Below, one piece after another: positions 44,692-53,884 of a stretch of 64,000 bases of DNA (the stretch's first letter is position 1; each line of letters opens with the position of its first letter). This DNA comes from Ruminococcus sp. (GTDB lineage: Bacteria; Bacillota; Clostridia; Oscillospirales; Ruminococcaceae). The stretch lies in NCBI GenBank assembly GCA_029062165.1, contig JAIDQQ010000016.1, forward strand, positions 1-64,000, given 5' to 3'. The translations under genes and the position numbers were made by a program. Below the pieces are notes generated by a model, which worked only from the letters and a program-made list of their open reading frames with translations, made no database searches and had not been told where the DNA came from.

Positions 44692-45249
44692 ATGGGTAAC
44701 AGAATATATTTTAAAAAAGTAACTAAAGATGATGATTCACTTAAAATGTCCAATATACTTACAGACGTTTTAATAGACGGTTTGTTAGTCGGAGGTTCTG
44801 AACTTGCCAAAACAGAAAGTCAGAGAAGACTTATAGTTTTTTTAGCTGAAAAACAACAGTCAGTAGTCGGGCTTGGAACTGTCGGATTTGACATCATAGA
44901 AATGCCTTGGCAGACGGAAACTTTTGATACCGATAAAGAATTTATGCTGGAAGTAATAAAATATATAAGTCAGGAAAATTGGTGGCAGAATATCGGGTAT
45001 ATTCCGTCGCCTGAAGCTATTGAATATGTGCTGAACGGCTTTGAAATACTGATTAATAAGATGACAATTAATGACGTTGACGAAGATAATCTGAATGAAT
45101 GGATTTCCGAAGCCGATAGTAATGACCCTGTTTATTGTGGCTATCCAGAATGTCCGAAACATAGAATAATTCTGTCAGCTTTAGGCTGTAAATTCTGTAA
45201 TGACGAAAAATATGCTGAACAGGTTTTAAAAAAATATAAAGGAGGATAA
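44692..45249 (+). CDS. Unknown protein with C-terminal Cys cluster (possible zinc ribbon)
   Basis: A 185-residue protein preceding hisF by three bases. The C-terminal 40 residues contain CGYPECPKH and, 15 residues on, CKFCND, which could bind zinc. The N-terminal part is helical without recognised motifs. GAGGTG precedes the ATG. Last gene of the block that splits the his operon. Confidence 0.65.
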   Translation: MGNRIYFKKVTKDDDSLKMSNILTDVLIDGLLVGGSELAKTESQRRLIVFLAEKQQSVVGLGTVGFDIIEMPWQTETFDTDKEFMLEVIKYISQENWWQNIGYIPSPEAIEYVLNGFEILINKMTINDVDEDNLNEWISEADSNDPVYCGYPECPKHRIILSALGCKFCNDEKYAEQVLKKYKGG

Positions 45250-45252
45250 AAA

Positions 45253-46008
45253 ATGCTTGCAAAAAGGATAATACCGTGTCTTGATGTTCGTAATGGTAAA
45301 GTAGTAAAGGGCGTAAACTTCGAGGGTGTACGAGACGTCGGCGACCCTGTCGAGAGTGCCGAGGAGTACAACAGACAAGGTGCGGACGAGATAGTATTTT
45401 ACGATATAACGGCATCATTCGAGGGTAGGGGAGTATTTCTTGATGTCGTCCGTGAAACTGCTAAAAAAGTTTTCGTGCCGTTGACAGTCGGCGGTGGTAT
45501 AAAGACTGTAGACGATATTCGGGAGACTTTAAGAGCCGGTGCAGATAAAGTTTCCGTAAACTCGCAGGCGGTAAAGAATCCGCAGTTGATACACGACGGT
45601 GCGGATATTTTCGGCAGTCAGTGTATATGTGTCGGTATAGACGCTAAAAAAATCGCTGACCACAAATGGACGGTCTACATAAACGGCGGACGTATTGATA
45701 TGGGTCTTGACCTGATAGACTGGGTACATCATATTGAAAAACTCGGAGCAGGTGAAATATGTCTGAACTCCATAGATGCCGACGGTACTAAAGAGGGTTT
45801 CGACATAGAGATGTTAAAAGCTGTCTGCGATAACTGTAGTATACCGGTAATCGCCAGCGGTGGAGCAGGTAAAATTAACGACTTTGCGGAAGTCTTTGAA
45901 AAAACCGGTGCAACTGCTTCCTTAGCAGCTTCGCTGTTTCATTTCAAGGAACTTACCGTACAGGAAGTAAAATCGTACTGTCGAGGAAGAGGAATCACAG
46001 TAAGATGA
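45253..46008 (+). CDS. hisF: Imidazole glycerol phosphate synthase cyclase subunit
   Basis: Forms IGP and AICAR from PRFAR with ammonia from HisH. The 251-residue barrel has [19 protein letters not shown], the catalytic Asp in [12 protein letters not shown], and the second catalytic Asp in [14 protein letters not shown] good GGAGG site overlaps the end of the preceding orphan gene. It overlaps the following membrane-protein gene by four bases. Confidence 0.97.
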   Translation: MLAKRIIPCLDVRNGKVVKGVNFEGVRDVGDPVESAEEYNRQGADEIVFYDITASFEGRGVFLDVVRETAKKVFVPLTVGGGIKTVDDIRETLRAGADKVSVNSQAVKNPQLIHDGADIFGSQCICVGIDAKKIADHKWTVYINGGRIDMGLDLIDWVHHIEKLGAGEICLNSIDADGTKEGFDIEMLKAVCDNCSIPVIASGGAGKINDFAEVFEKTGATASLAASLFHFKELTVQEVKSYCRGRGITVR

Positions 46009-46337
46009 AAATATTTAATAAAATATATCCGCTTATTTACGGAGTTTTCGGAAGTCTCGGTTTTCTGTGCTGTATAAATATTTTCATGGATTTGGATTAT
46101 AAAGTTTCTGCACACCCATACTCACACCCGTTCTGTGTGGTTGCCGGAAGTCTTTCACTGATTATATGTATGGCTGTATTCTGTCTTGACATAACGTCAT
46201 TTATGGATAATGAAAGAAAATTCCGCCGTATTCTGAAAGGAATGTCAATAACTGCCGTTTCGTTTGTGATATGCTTTTTTGCATGGAACGGACTATGGCA
46301 GTTTGTAAGCGGATTTATAAGTAAAAATGGGTGGTGA
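46005..46337 (+). CDS. Small three-helix membrane protein of unknown function
   Basis: A 110-residue protein overlapping hisF by four bases, with three hydrophobic helices (about 7-28, 42-64 and 78-103). It has no recognised domain and no obvious link to histidine synthesis. Confidence 0.65.
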   Translation: MKIFNKIYPLIYGVFGSLGFLCCINIFMDLDYKVSAHPYSHPFCVVAGSLSLIICMAVFCLDITSFMDNERKFRRILKGMSITAVSFVICFFAWNGLWQFVSGFISKNGW

Positions 46338-46341
46338 TAAA

Positions 46342-46746
46342 ATGAACATAGTCTATAAAGATACTCATGACTTTAGCTGTAAACAGCTTGAAGATTTGTT
46401 TTTGTCTGTTGAATGGTCGTCGGGTCATTATCCTGATAAACTTGTAACGGCAATGAAAAACTTTGAGACAGTCTTTTCTGCATGGGACGGCAACAGACTT
46501 GTCGGCATGATATGTGCGATGGACGACGGAATTATGACGGCATATATTCATTATCTGCTTGTAAATCCCGAATATCAGGACAAAAAAATAGGCAGAGAGC
46601 TTGTCAGAATGGCAAAGGAAAAATATTCTGATTATCTTAGAATAGTAGTGGTTGCATATGATTCTGAACTTGTTTTTTATGAAAAATGCGGATTTGAAAA
46701 ATCAGATAATGCAAGTCCGATGTTTATAACGTCATTATGGACTTAG
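46342..46746 (+). CDS. GNAT-family N-acetyltransferase
   Basis: Acetyl-CoA-dependent acetylation of an unknown amine. The 134-residue protein has the GNAT core: beta strands VFSAWDGNRLVGMICAM, LLVNPEYQDKKIGRELV with the pyrophosphate-binding loop, and VVAYDSELVFYEKCGFEKS. The ATG at 46342 is preceded by GGGTGGTGA; an in-frame upstream codon at 46327 is less suited. It is placed between the membrane-protein gene and hisI. Confidence 0.85.
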   Translation: MNIVYKDTHDFSCKQLEDLFLSVEWSSGHYPDKLVTAMKNFETVFSAWDGNRLVGMICAMDDGIMTAYIHYLLVNPEYQDKKIGRELVRMAKEKYSDYLRIVVVAYDSELVFYEKCGFEKSDNASPMFITSLWT

Positions 46747-46759
46747 AAAGGAGAATTAA

Positions 46760-47107
46760 ATGATAAAAATTGACCTGAATGACCTTGATAAATTTTTCGT
46801 CAAGGGCGAACTGATACCGGCAATCTGCTATGAAGTGAATACTAAAACCGTACTTATGCTTGCGTACATGAACAAGGAGAGTTTAAAAAAGACTCTCGAG
46901 ACAGGCTATACATGGTTCTGGAGCAGGTCACGGCAGGAGTACTGGAATAAGGGAGCGACTTCCGGACACTTACAGAAAGTAGTATCAATATACGGCGATT
47001 GCGATAACGATACTCTTTTAGTGAACGTCGAACAGACCGGCGTGGCGTGTCATACAGGAAGCTATAGTTGTTTCTTTAACGAAATATATAATGATAAGGA
47101 GAATTAA
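46760..47107 (+). CDS. hisI: Phosphoribosyl-AMP cyclohydrolase
   Basis: Opens the purine ring of PR-AMP; zinc enzyme. The 115-residue monofunctional protein has [31 protein letters not shown], the zinc-binding DCDNDTLL and [21 protein letters not shown] precedes the ATG. Two bases separate it from hisE. Confidence 0.97.
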   Translation: MIKIDLNDLDKFFVKGELIPAICYEVNTKTVLMLAYMNKESLKKTLETGYTWFWSRSRQEYWNKGATSGHLQKVVSIYGDCDNDTLLVNVEQTGVACHTGSYSCFFNEIYNDKEN

Positions 47108-47109
47108 TT

Positions 47110-47448
47110 ATGACTGTTTATGAAGAAATTTTTGAAGTAATCAAGGAAAGAAAAAAACAGTACGAAAACGGCACATCTGCTGAAAATTCGTATACCTGTT
47201 ATCTTTTCGACAAGGGCGTTGACAAAATCTGCAAGAAAGTCGGCGAGGAAGCTACAGAAACGGTAATTGCCGCAAAAAACGGCGATAATAACGAGTTAAT
47301 GAACGAAATCAATGACCTGCTCTATCATGTCATGGTACTCTGTGCGAATCAGGGACTTGAATGGTCAGATGTTGAAAAGGTTCTCGACGAAAGAAACGAA
47401 AAAATAGGTAATCTCAAGAAATTCCACGAGGTTGACAAGAATACATAA
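47110..47448 (+). CDS. hisE: Phosphoribosyl-ATP pyrophosphatase
   Basis: Hydrolyses PR-ATP to PR-AMP. The 112-residue MazG-fold protein has KKVGEEATETVIAAKNGD and EINDLLYHVMVLCANQGL, with the acidic metal ligands expected of HisE. Its last 20 codons are nearly duplicated at the end of the next gene (48312-48371), so the present 3' end may be the product of a recombination event. Confidence 0.95.
   Translation: MTVYEEIFEVIKERKKQYENGTSAENSYTCYLFDKGVDKICKKVGEEATETVIAAKNGDNNELMNEINDLLYHVMVLCANQGLEWSDVEKVLDERNEKIGNLKKFHEVDKNT
47387..47446 (+). repeat. 60-bp direct repeat, copy 1 (3' end of hisE)
   Basis: Matches 48312-48371 with five differences in 60 (92% identical). Four of the five differences do not change the encoded amino acid. 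Confidence 0.95.
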
Positions 47449-47485
47449 AAAATACACTTTCGGAATTTTAAGAGGTGAAGTTAAA

Positions 47486-48373
47486 TTGAATACTTTATAT
47501 GTATCAGATTTAGACGGAACGTTATTAAGAAGCGACGAAACTATATCAGAATATACAAATGAAATTATAAACAGTCTGACAGAAAAAGGCATGATTTTTT
47601 CTTATGCTACAGCAAGGTCTTTTGTGACTGCAAAAAAGGTTACTAAGGGTTTGACTGCCAAAATACCTGTAATAGTTTATAACGGAGCGTTTGTTATTGA
47701 CAACATTTCAGAAAAAATATTAATTGAAAATTATTTTGACAATACAGTTGAAAACTTACTGGAAGATTTATTTAATAATGAAGTGTACCCTATAGTTTAT
47801 GCTTTTATAAATGATGAGGAAAAATTTTCATTTGTTCCGGAATTATGTACACAAGGTATGAATGTTTTTATTGACAGCCGAAAAGGTGATATTCGCACAA
47901 ATGCTGTAAAAACGGTCAGTGATTTGAAGTCAGGGAAAATTTTCTACATAACCTGTATTGATGAACCCAGAAAACTTGAACCGTTATACAAAAAATATCA
48001 ACATGATTTTCATTGCGTTTATCAAAAGGATATTTATTCTGAAGAACAATGGCTTGAAATCATGCCGAAAGAAACATCAAAATCAAATGCAATAAAGCAT
48101 TTACAGGCTTTAATGAAGTGTGAAAGATTAGTTGTTTTCGGAGACGGCAAAAATGATATAGATATGTTTCTGTCAGCCGATGAAGGATACGCTGTACAAA
48201 ATGCTCATGATGACTTGAAAAAATATGCTACTGCAATCATTTCTTCAAACGATAACAATGGTGTTGCTAAGTGGCTTGAACATAATTACAATCGTGTAAA
48301 TTCTGATGTGTACGAAAGAAACGAAAAAACAGGTAATCTTAAAAAATTCCACGAAGTCGACAAGAATACATGA
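47486..48373 (+). CDS. Cof-type HAD-IIB family phosphatase carrying a HisE-like C-terminal tail
   Basis: A 295-residue cytoplasmic phosphatase, probably of sugar phosphates or FMN-like substrates. Motif I LYVSDLDGTLLRSD is at the N-terminus, motif II in SYATARSF, the C2 cap in the middle, the catalytic Lys in MPKETSKSNAIKHL and motif IV VFGDGKNDIDMF. The start is a TTG behind GAGGTG; no ATG fits. The last 20 residues (ending GNLKKFHEVDKNT) do not belong to the HAD fold and copy the HisE C-terminus. A dedicated histidinol-phosphatase gene is not seen in the operon; this HAD protein is a weak candidate. Confidence 0.85.
   Translation: MNTLYVSDLDGTLLRSDETISEYTNEIINSLTEKGMIFSYATARSFVTAKKVTKGLTAKIPVIVYNGAFVIDNISEKILIENYFDNTVENLLEDLFNNEVYPIVYAFINDEEKFSFVPELCTQGMNVFIDSRKGDIRTNAVKTVSDLKSGKIFYITCIDEPRKLEPLYKKYQHDFHCVYQKDIYSEEQWLEIMPKETSKSNAIKHLQALMKCERLVVFGDGKNDIDMFLSADEGYAVQNAHDDLKKYATAIISSNDNNGVAKWLEHNYNRVNSDVYERNEKTGNLKKFHEVDKNT
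48312..48371 (+). repeat. 60-bp direct repeat, copy 2 (3' end of the HAD gene)
   Basis: The second copy of the hisE 3' end, 925 bp downstream of the first and in frame with the HAD gene. Confidence 0.95.
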
Positions 48374-48381
48374 TTTTATAG

Positions 48382-48414
48382 TAAAAAGCGGTATGTTATG
48401 GCATATCGCTTTTT
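48382..48414 (+). terminator. Terminator of the histidine operon
   Basis: AAAAAGCG pairs with CGCTTTTT, with GTATG/CATAT extending the stem, then a short T-run. Confidence 0.85.
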
Positions 48415-48489
48415 GTATGCGTCTTTACCTGCTCCGGACAGATTTTCTGTTGTAAAAAACTGTCATAATATAAAAAGCTAAGAAATGTA

Positions 48490-48518
48490 TTGACATAATT
48501 CAAAAAAATAAGTATAAT
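48490..48518 (+). promoter_or_regulatory. Sigma-A promoter of the surface-protein operon
   Basis: Perfect TTGACA (48490-48495), a 17-base spacer and TATAAT (48513-48518), about 100 bases before the M60 peptidase gene. The leader contains a small TCCGG...CCGGA inverted repeat. Confidence 0.9.
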
Positions 48519-48617
48519 ATTATTACAGATATGTTTAAATAATTTTGATATAGCTTTCAGTGTGTCAAAAATAAGAATGATATCCGGCTGAATTTCCGGA
48601 ATCAGAAAGGATTAATT

Positions 48618-51600
48618 ATGAACAATAAAATGAGAAGACACAGTCTTAAAAGAAAAACTGCGTTCCTTATGGCGTTATCAATGACGTGCAGTTTTCCGTA
48701 CTCTGTCATTGCCGAGGCTTATGCCACAGACATAAGTGACGTTCAGGAAATCAATGAAACTGTACTGCCGGAAACTGAAAATGAAATTTCCGTATTGGCT
48801 GACGATAATGAAGCTACAGAAATTCATGATACCGGTATGATTGAAGTTACAATTCAGAATCTGTTTGAGTTTGCCAATGATGTTGAATGTAATGCAACAT
48901 TGGTATATCCCGACGGAACTGAAATTGATACACAGGATTTACTTATCAGTAAAGAACTTAAAGAAAGTAAAATCAGTTTTGAAAATCTCTCCGACGGTAT
49001 ATACGTACTTAGGGTAAAGGCTAAGGGATTCGCTACTTACGAACAGGCTATTGACGTACAGAACAAGATGTTATATACCGTACATCTTACAACAGGTTTC
49101 TGTAACGGTTACGATTACGAGACAGACGAAAATCACCCTGGTGTACTTTTTATAGGCGATGTAAATAATGACGGTATCGTAAATGACGGCGTAACGGAAA
49201 ATATCGACGACAGCGACAAGGAAATTTTACTTGATGCTATTTCCGGAAAAACAACTGAAGAAGATTACGTCACAGACCTCAACAATGATGGCGTTACAGA
49301 TTTATTAGACCTTGAATTTTTCACAAAAGGTTACAAGGAAGAAAAAGGTCTTAACATAAAGGCGTATGTTGAAAGCAGTATCTCACCGCTGAATATGACT
49401 GTAAATGCCGTCGAGGGTACGAAAATGGACGGTAATTTTGCGGAACTTTTCAATAATGATGACCCGACCGAAACTGTAAAATTAACTCCGGCAGAGGGTA
49501 AAATTTCAGAAGATAATCCCGTATCGCTTGACATTGATATGACACAAGGTGGTAGTCCTGTTGAAGTAGAAGAAATAACTTTCCAGACCGGTAATGATAT
49601 TGACAGTCTTGTTGATGAGGGTAATGTTGTAATTGACTATATCGACGAAAACGGCGAGGAAAAACAGATACCAGTATATTTCAAGAGAGCTGTTGCGGGT
49701 CTCACTGAAAGCGATATAGTAGCCGAACTCGACGAAAACGGAAATATTTATATAAATCTCGGTAATCAGGTTGCCGTAAAGAAAGTTACGTTAAGTATCA
49801 CGAAACTTGCAAAAGGCAGTAATAACCTTGTTGAAATAAGCCGTGTTCAGTTCCTCAACGGTATGGAAAACCGTATTCCTGAACCTGATATGGATAAGCC
49901 GGAAGCTCTTACCGCAAGAGCAGGTAGCGAAAAATTTGACCTCACATGGAATCCATGTATAAACGTTACCGGTTACGAGATAGAAATAAAAACCGGCGGT
50001 AAAGTTATTCAGACTATCGAAACAACATTGAACTCCGCTACAATAAGCGGTGACGACATAAAGAATTATGTCACATATACAGTAAGCGTACAGGCGGTAA
50101 ACGGTACATGGAAAAGCGGTTACTGTGAGCCGGTAGAAGTCACACCGGTAGCCACAAAAAGTCCGGATAAGCCCGATAATGTAAAGGCTTCCGGAATGTA
50201 CAGGGCTGTCAAGGTAATCTGGGCAAATATGTATGATACACAATCATATAACGTCTTCTACAGACTCCGGAACAGCGATAAAAAATATACACAGATTACC
50301 GGTATCACGTCAAACAGCTATACTATCAGTGAACTTGATGACCTCGCAGAATATGAAATTTACGTCACCGGCGTAAATGAACTCGGTGAAAGTCCGGAAT
50401 CAATACACTGTTCCGCTACTACTACAGACCTTAACGCCGCCGATATGCCGAGATACAGACTTATTAACCGTGACGAAGAAGGTAATCCATGTTCTGCACA
50501 TATTGTAGATGTCAAAAGATACGGCGGTAATATGATAAACAGTCCGCTTGATACGGAAGATAATGACACTACTGCATGGGGTGCTGTTGACGGAGATAAA
50601 ACATCTTACTATACAAAAGCAGTAAATTATGACGGTGGCTGGAATGCTCTCGGCGAAAACGGTCTTACATATACTTTTGACGACGCATACAAAATGGATA
50701 CAATAGGCGTACTCACAATAGATACTGATATATCATTCTCGCATATCAAGTGGTGGGACGAAGACGGCGTTGAACATACTGAATGGAACGGTGCATGGGA
50801 TTATACCAATTTCGCCAGTGGCAGAACCGATGCCGACGGCAGACGTTATTATATTTTCAAACTCCCTTACGCTATAACCGCTACTAAAATTCAGATTGGT
50901 ACAGGCAGATACAGTGCGCCGGTTACGGTTGCGGAGACGTACTTCTATCATTATGACCCTCTTATGAGTGAAATAATGGACTTATATGTTGATGATTTGC
51001 ATACGGTTCTGAAAGATACGGTTACACAGAAAGTAATCAATAATCTGCGTGATAAGGTAAACACTCCGGACGAATTTGGCGAAGTAAATCCCGATACAGA
51101 AGCCCTGCTCCGTGAACTCGAAACGGCTGAAAAAATTCTTAAAGCTGAATCGTTAAGTAGTGCTGTAAAAATACATAATGGTATCACTACAAAAGATTCC
51201 GGACGTGGTTTCAGTGGTCTGAACGCATGGCAACCACTCGGCGTTTCAATCGGTACAGGTGAGGAAGTGACAATATACGTCGGTAGCGACAGGAAGAAAA
51301 CCGGCGATAATACAGATTTACGCCTTATTGTCACACAGTATCACTCCGAATCCGGTAACGTCGTTTTAGACGGTGCTAATCTTAAAGTCGGTGCGAATAC
51401 ATTCAAACTCACCAAGGGCGAAAGCGTCGGTGCTGAAACCGGTGGTGCTTTGTACATTCAGTATCAGGGGGCAGATACCGCACAGGAAAAATATTCAGTA
51501 CGTGTAACAGGTGGTTCAGAAGTTCCGTTCCTTGACCTCTACAAAGTGACCGACGAAGAAGAACGTCTTGCAAGGACAGTCGAATATATAAACAAACTTG

Positions 51601-53867
51601 ATAAATACGTACCGGAAATAGAAAAACTCCATAATAAAGTACATAAAGGTTCAGGAAATAAGAATCTCGATTACGATTACGACAAGGCAAACTGTATTCT
51701 TGAAGCCTCTGACATTATGCTTGATACAATGATGTACTCACTACCGGCACAACAGATTCTTGCCGGAGCAGGTAAAGGTACGGTTGAAGAACGTGCTAAG
51801 ACTATACTCAAATCAATGGAAGCAACCGAAGAAATGATGTACCTGTTCTATCAGCATAAGGGTCTTAACGCCAACGCTCCGGAAGAAATAAATCAGATTC
51901 CTAAAGGTCATCAGAATATCCGCTATCAACGTATGTTTTCGGGTGCATTTATGTACGCCTCCGGAAATCATATCGGTATTGAATGGGATTCAGTACCGGC
52001 TATGATGCAGGGTGTCCCGATTGAATCCACTGAAGACGGCAAATACGTAAGCGGTAACTATTACGGCTGGGGTATCTCACACGAAATAGGACACTGTATA
52101 AATCAGGGTGATTACGCCGTTGCGGAAATAACCAATAACTACTTCGCACAACTCGGACAGTCACAGGATAAAAATGATGGTATGCGTTTCCAGTATCAGA
52201 ATATCTATGATAAAGTAACTTCCGGTACGAAAGGAAACTGTTCAAATATCGCAACACAACTCGGTATGTACTGGCAGTTGCATATTGCATATGACAAGGG
52301 ACTTAATTTCAAGACATACTCCGACTATGAAGAACAATTAGCTAATATCTTCTATGCAAGAGTTGATACCTATTCAAGAAATCCGGAATCCGCACCTGCT
52401 CCGGAAAAAATCGCACTTACACTTGACGGCGATTCAGACCAGAAATTAATGCGTCTTGCGTGTGCGGCAGCGGAAAAGAACATACTTGAATTTTTTGAAC
52501 GCTGGGGCAAAACTCCGGATTCGGAGACTATAAAATATGCAAGCCAGTTTGAAAAGGAAACACGTGCTATACAGTACGCTAATGACGATTCACGAGTTTA
52601 CGCACTTAGCGGAAAAGGTAGCGTTTTAGGTACTGAAAGTGCAGTTTCCGTAATAAAGGACGTTTCCATAAATACCGGCAAATCTGCTAACATGATAGAC
52701 CTTGCATTTACTTCCGCTGATATTCCGGCAAGCGATATACTCGGCTATGAAATAATCCGTTGTACTACTTCCGGCGGACAAGTTGAAGAAATTCCGGTAG
52801 GATTCACAACAGGTACTGAATTTATCGATACTGTAACAACTCTCAACAATCGTACTGTATTCTATAAAATAACTCTCATTGACCAGTATCTTAACCGCTC
52901 GGCAGTATATACTACGGATATGGTAAAGATTGAACACGACGGCAGTCTTGACAAGACTAACTGGACTATAAATACAACAGGTCTTGAAGCTGAATCTGTT
53001 GTACATGAGGCTACTGACGAAATGCCTTGCGAACAGACTAAAGAAAATCCGGCAGAGCAGGTACTTGACAATAATCTGAATACAGTCTATACACCGCAGG
53101 TAACCGGCGACAGTGCTGAAATAGTCATTGACTTCAATCAGACACTTACTGTTTCCGGACTTAAATATACAGCCAGTGAGGGCGATTCAATAGGCGACTA
53201 TGAAGTATACGTAATGGAAGACGGCGAATGGATTTCAGTATCACAGGGAGCTTTCAAGGGTAGTAAGACTGTTTACTTCGCTAACAGTGACGATAAATAT
53301 ATAAGTACTTATTCCGCAACGGCAGTTAAACTTGTAATTAACGGTCAGGATAAGAAGAAAGTTTCCATAGCAGAACTTGACGTTCTCGGCGTGACAGGCG
53401 ATAATGTTGACTTCCGCAGAACTGAAACGGATTCAACAGCAGTTATTGGTACTTTAGGTGAAGACTACAGATACGGCGAAAATAAAAATGAAATCATTCC
53501 TAAGGATTCACTTGTATTTACAGGTTCGTATAAAGGCAATCCGGCTTATAACGTGGTTGTACTCTATGACCTTAACGGTAATATAGTAGGCGGTCTCGAC
53601 GCTGACGAAAATACTTTATCGCATCAGATTATTCTTGCAGACGTTCCGGACGGTAGCGACATTACAAACGTATCTGACGGTACATGGCTTTACTGGATTG
53701 AACCCGATGATATGAAAAATATGACAATTCCTGAAACGGTACGTGTTGAACTGTACAGAGTAAACAACGCTCTTACAAATGAGGGTCAGCGACTTGTCAG
53801 TGATTCACTGCCCGAAACTGTACCGGATAAACTGCCGGTTATTACACTGAATGGTAATGAAAAATAA
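48618..53867 (+). CDS. Secreted multimodular M60-family metallopeptidase with dockerin (mucinase-like)
   Basis: A 1749-residue exported protein likely to cleave O-glycosylated (mucin-type) proteins. Domains in order: signal peptide (1-36, cleavage after AYA); a small beta domain (about 72-160); a dockerin with calcium loops GDVNNDGIVND (180) and TDLNNDGVTDLLD (218); a beta domain (245-425); two fibronectin III domains (about 425-605); a discoidin-like domain (about 610-780); the M60/enhancin domain with zinc site HEIGH (His1155, Glu1156, His1159) and likely ligand Glu1170; a further FN3-like stretch (1343-1435); a discoidin/CBM32-like domain (1455-1595); and a C-terminal beta domain. An internal, near N-terminal dockerin is unusual. 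There is no LPXTG motif. Confidence 0.9.
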   Translation: MNNKMRRHSLKRKTAFLMALSMTCSFPYSVIAEAYATDISDVQEINETVLPETENEISVLADDNEATEIHDTGMIEVTIQNLFEFANDVECNATLVYPDGTEIDTQDLLISKELKESKISFENLSDGIYVLRVKAKGFATYEQAIDVQNKMLYTVHLTTGFCNGYDYETDENHPGVLFIGDVNNDGIVNDGVTENIDDSDKEILLDAISGKTTEEDYVTDLNNDGVTDLLDLEFFTKGYKEEKGLNIKAYVESSISPLNMTVNAVEGTKMDGNFAELFNNDDPTETVKLTPAEGKISEDNPVSLDIDMTQGGSPVEVEEITFQTGNDIDSLVDEGNVVIDYIDENGEEKQIPVYFKRAVAGLTESDIVAELDENGNIYINLGNQVAVKKVTLSITKLAKGSNNLVEISRVQFLNGMENRIPEPDMDKPEALTARAGSEKFDLTWNPCINVTGYEIEIKTGGKVIQTIETTLNSATISGDDIKNYVTYTVSVQAVNGTWKSGYCEPVEVTPVATKSPDKPDNVKASGMYRAVKVIWANMYDTQSYNVFYRLRNSDKKYTQITGITSNSYTISELDDLAEYEIYVTGVNELGESPESIHCSATTTDLNAADMPRYRLINRDEEGNPCSAHIVDVKRYGGNMINSPLDTEDNDTTAWGAVDGDKTSYYTKAVNYDGGWNALGENGLTYTFDDAYKMDTIGVLTIDTDISFSHIKWWDEDGVEHTEWNGAWDYTNFASGRTDADGRRYYIFKLPYAITATKIQIGTGRYSAPVTVAETYFYHYDPLMSEIMDLYVDDLHTVLKDTVTQKVINNLRDKVNTPDEFGEVNPDTEALLRELETAEKILKAESLSSAVKIHNGITTKDSGRGFSGLNAWQPLGVSIGTGEEVTIYVGSDRKKTGDNTDLRLIVTQYHSESGNVVLDGANLKVGANTFKLTKGESVGAETGGALYIQYQGADTAQEKYSVRVTGGSEVPFLDLYKVTDEEERLARTVEYINKLDKYVPEIEKLHNKVHKGSGNKNLDYDYDKANCILEASDIMLDTMMYSLPAQQILAGAGKGTVEERAKTILKSMEATEEMMYLFYQHKGLNANAPEEINQIPKGHQNIRYQRMFSGAFMYASGNHIGIEWDSVPAMMQGVPIESTEDGKYVSGNYYGWGISHEIGHCINQGDYAVAEITNNYFAQLGQSQDKNDGMRFQYQNIYDKVTSGTKGNCSNIATQLGMYWQLHIAYDKGLNFKTYSDYEEQLANIFYARVDTYSRNPESAPAPEKIALTLDGDSDQKLMRLACAAAEKNILEFFERWGKTPDSETIKYASQFEKETRAIQYANDDSRVYALSGKGSVLGTESAVSVIKDVSINTGKSANMIDLAFTSADIPASDILGYEIIRCTTSGGQVEEIPVGFTTGTEFIDTVTTLNNRTVFYKITLIDQYLNRSAVYTTDMVKIEHDGSLDKTNWTINTTGLEAESVVHEATDEMPCEQTKENPAEQVLDNNLNTVYTPQVTGDSAEIVIDFNQTLTVSGLKYTASEGDSIGDYEVYVMEDGEWISVSQGAFKGSKTVYFANSDDKYISTYSATAVKLVINGQDKKKVSIAELDVLGVTGDNVDFRRTETDSTAVIGTLGEDYRYGENKNEIIPKDSLVFTGSYKGNPAYNVVVLYDLNGNIVGGLDADENTLSHQIILADVPDGSDITNVSDGTWLYWIEPDDMKNMTIPETVRVELYRVNNALTNEGQRLVSDSLPETVPDKLPVITLNGNEK

Positions 53868-53884
53868 ATGAAAGGGAGTAAATT

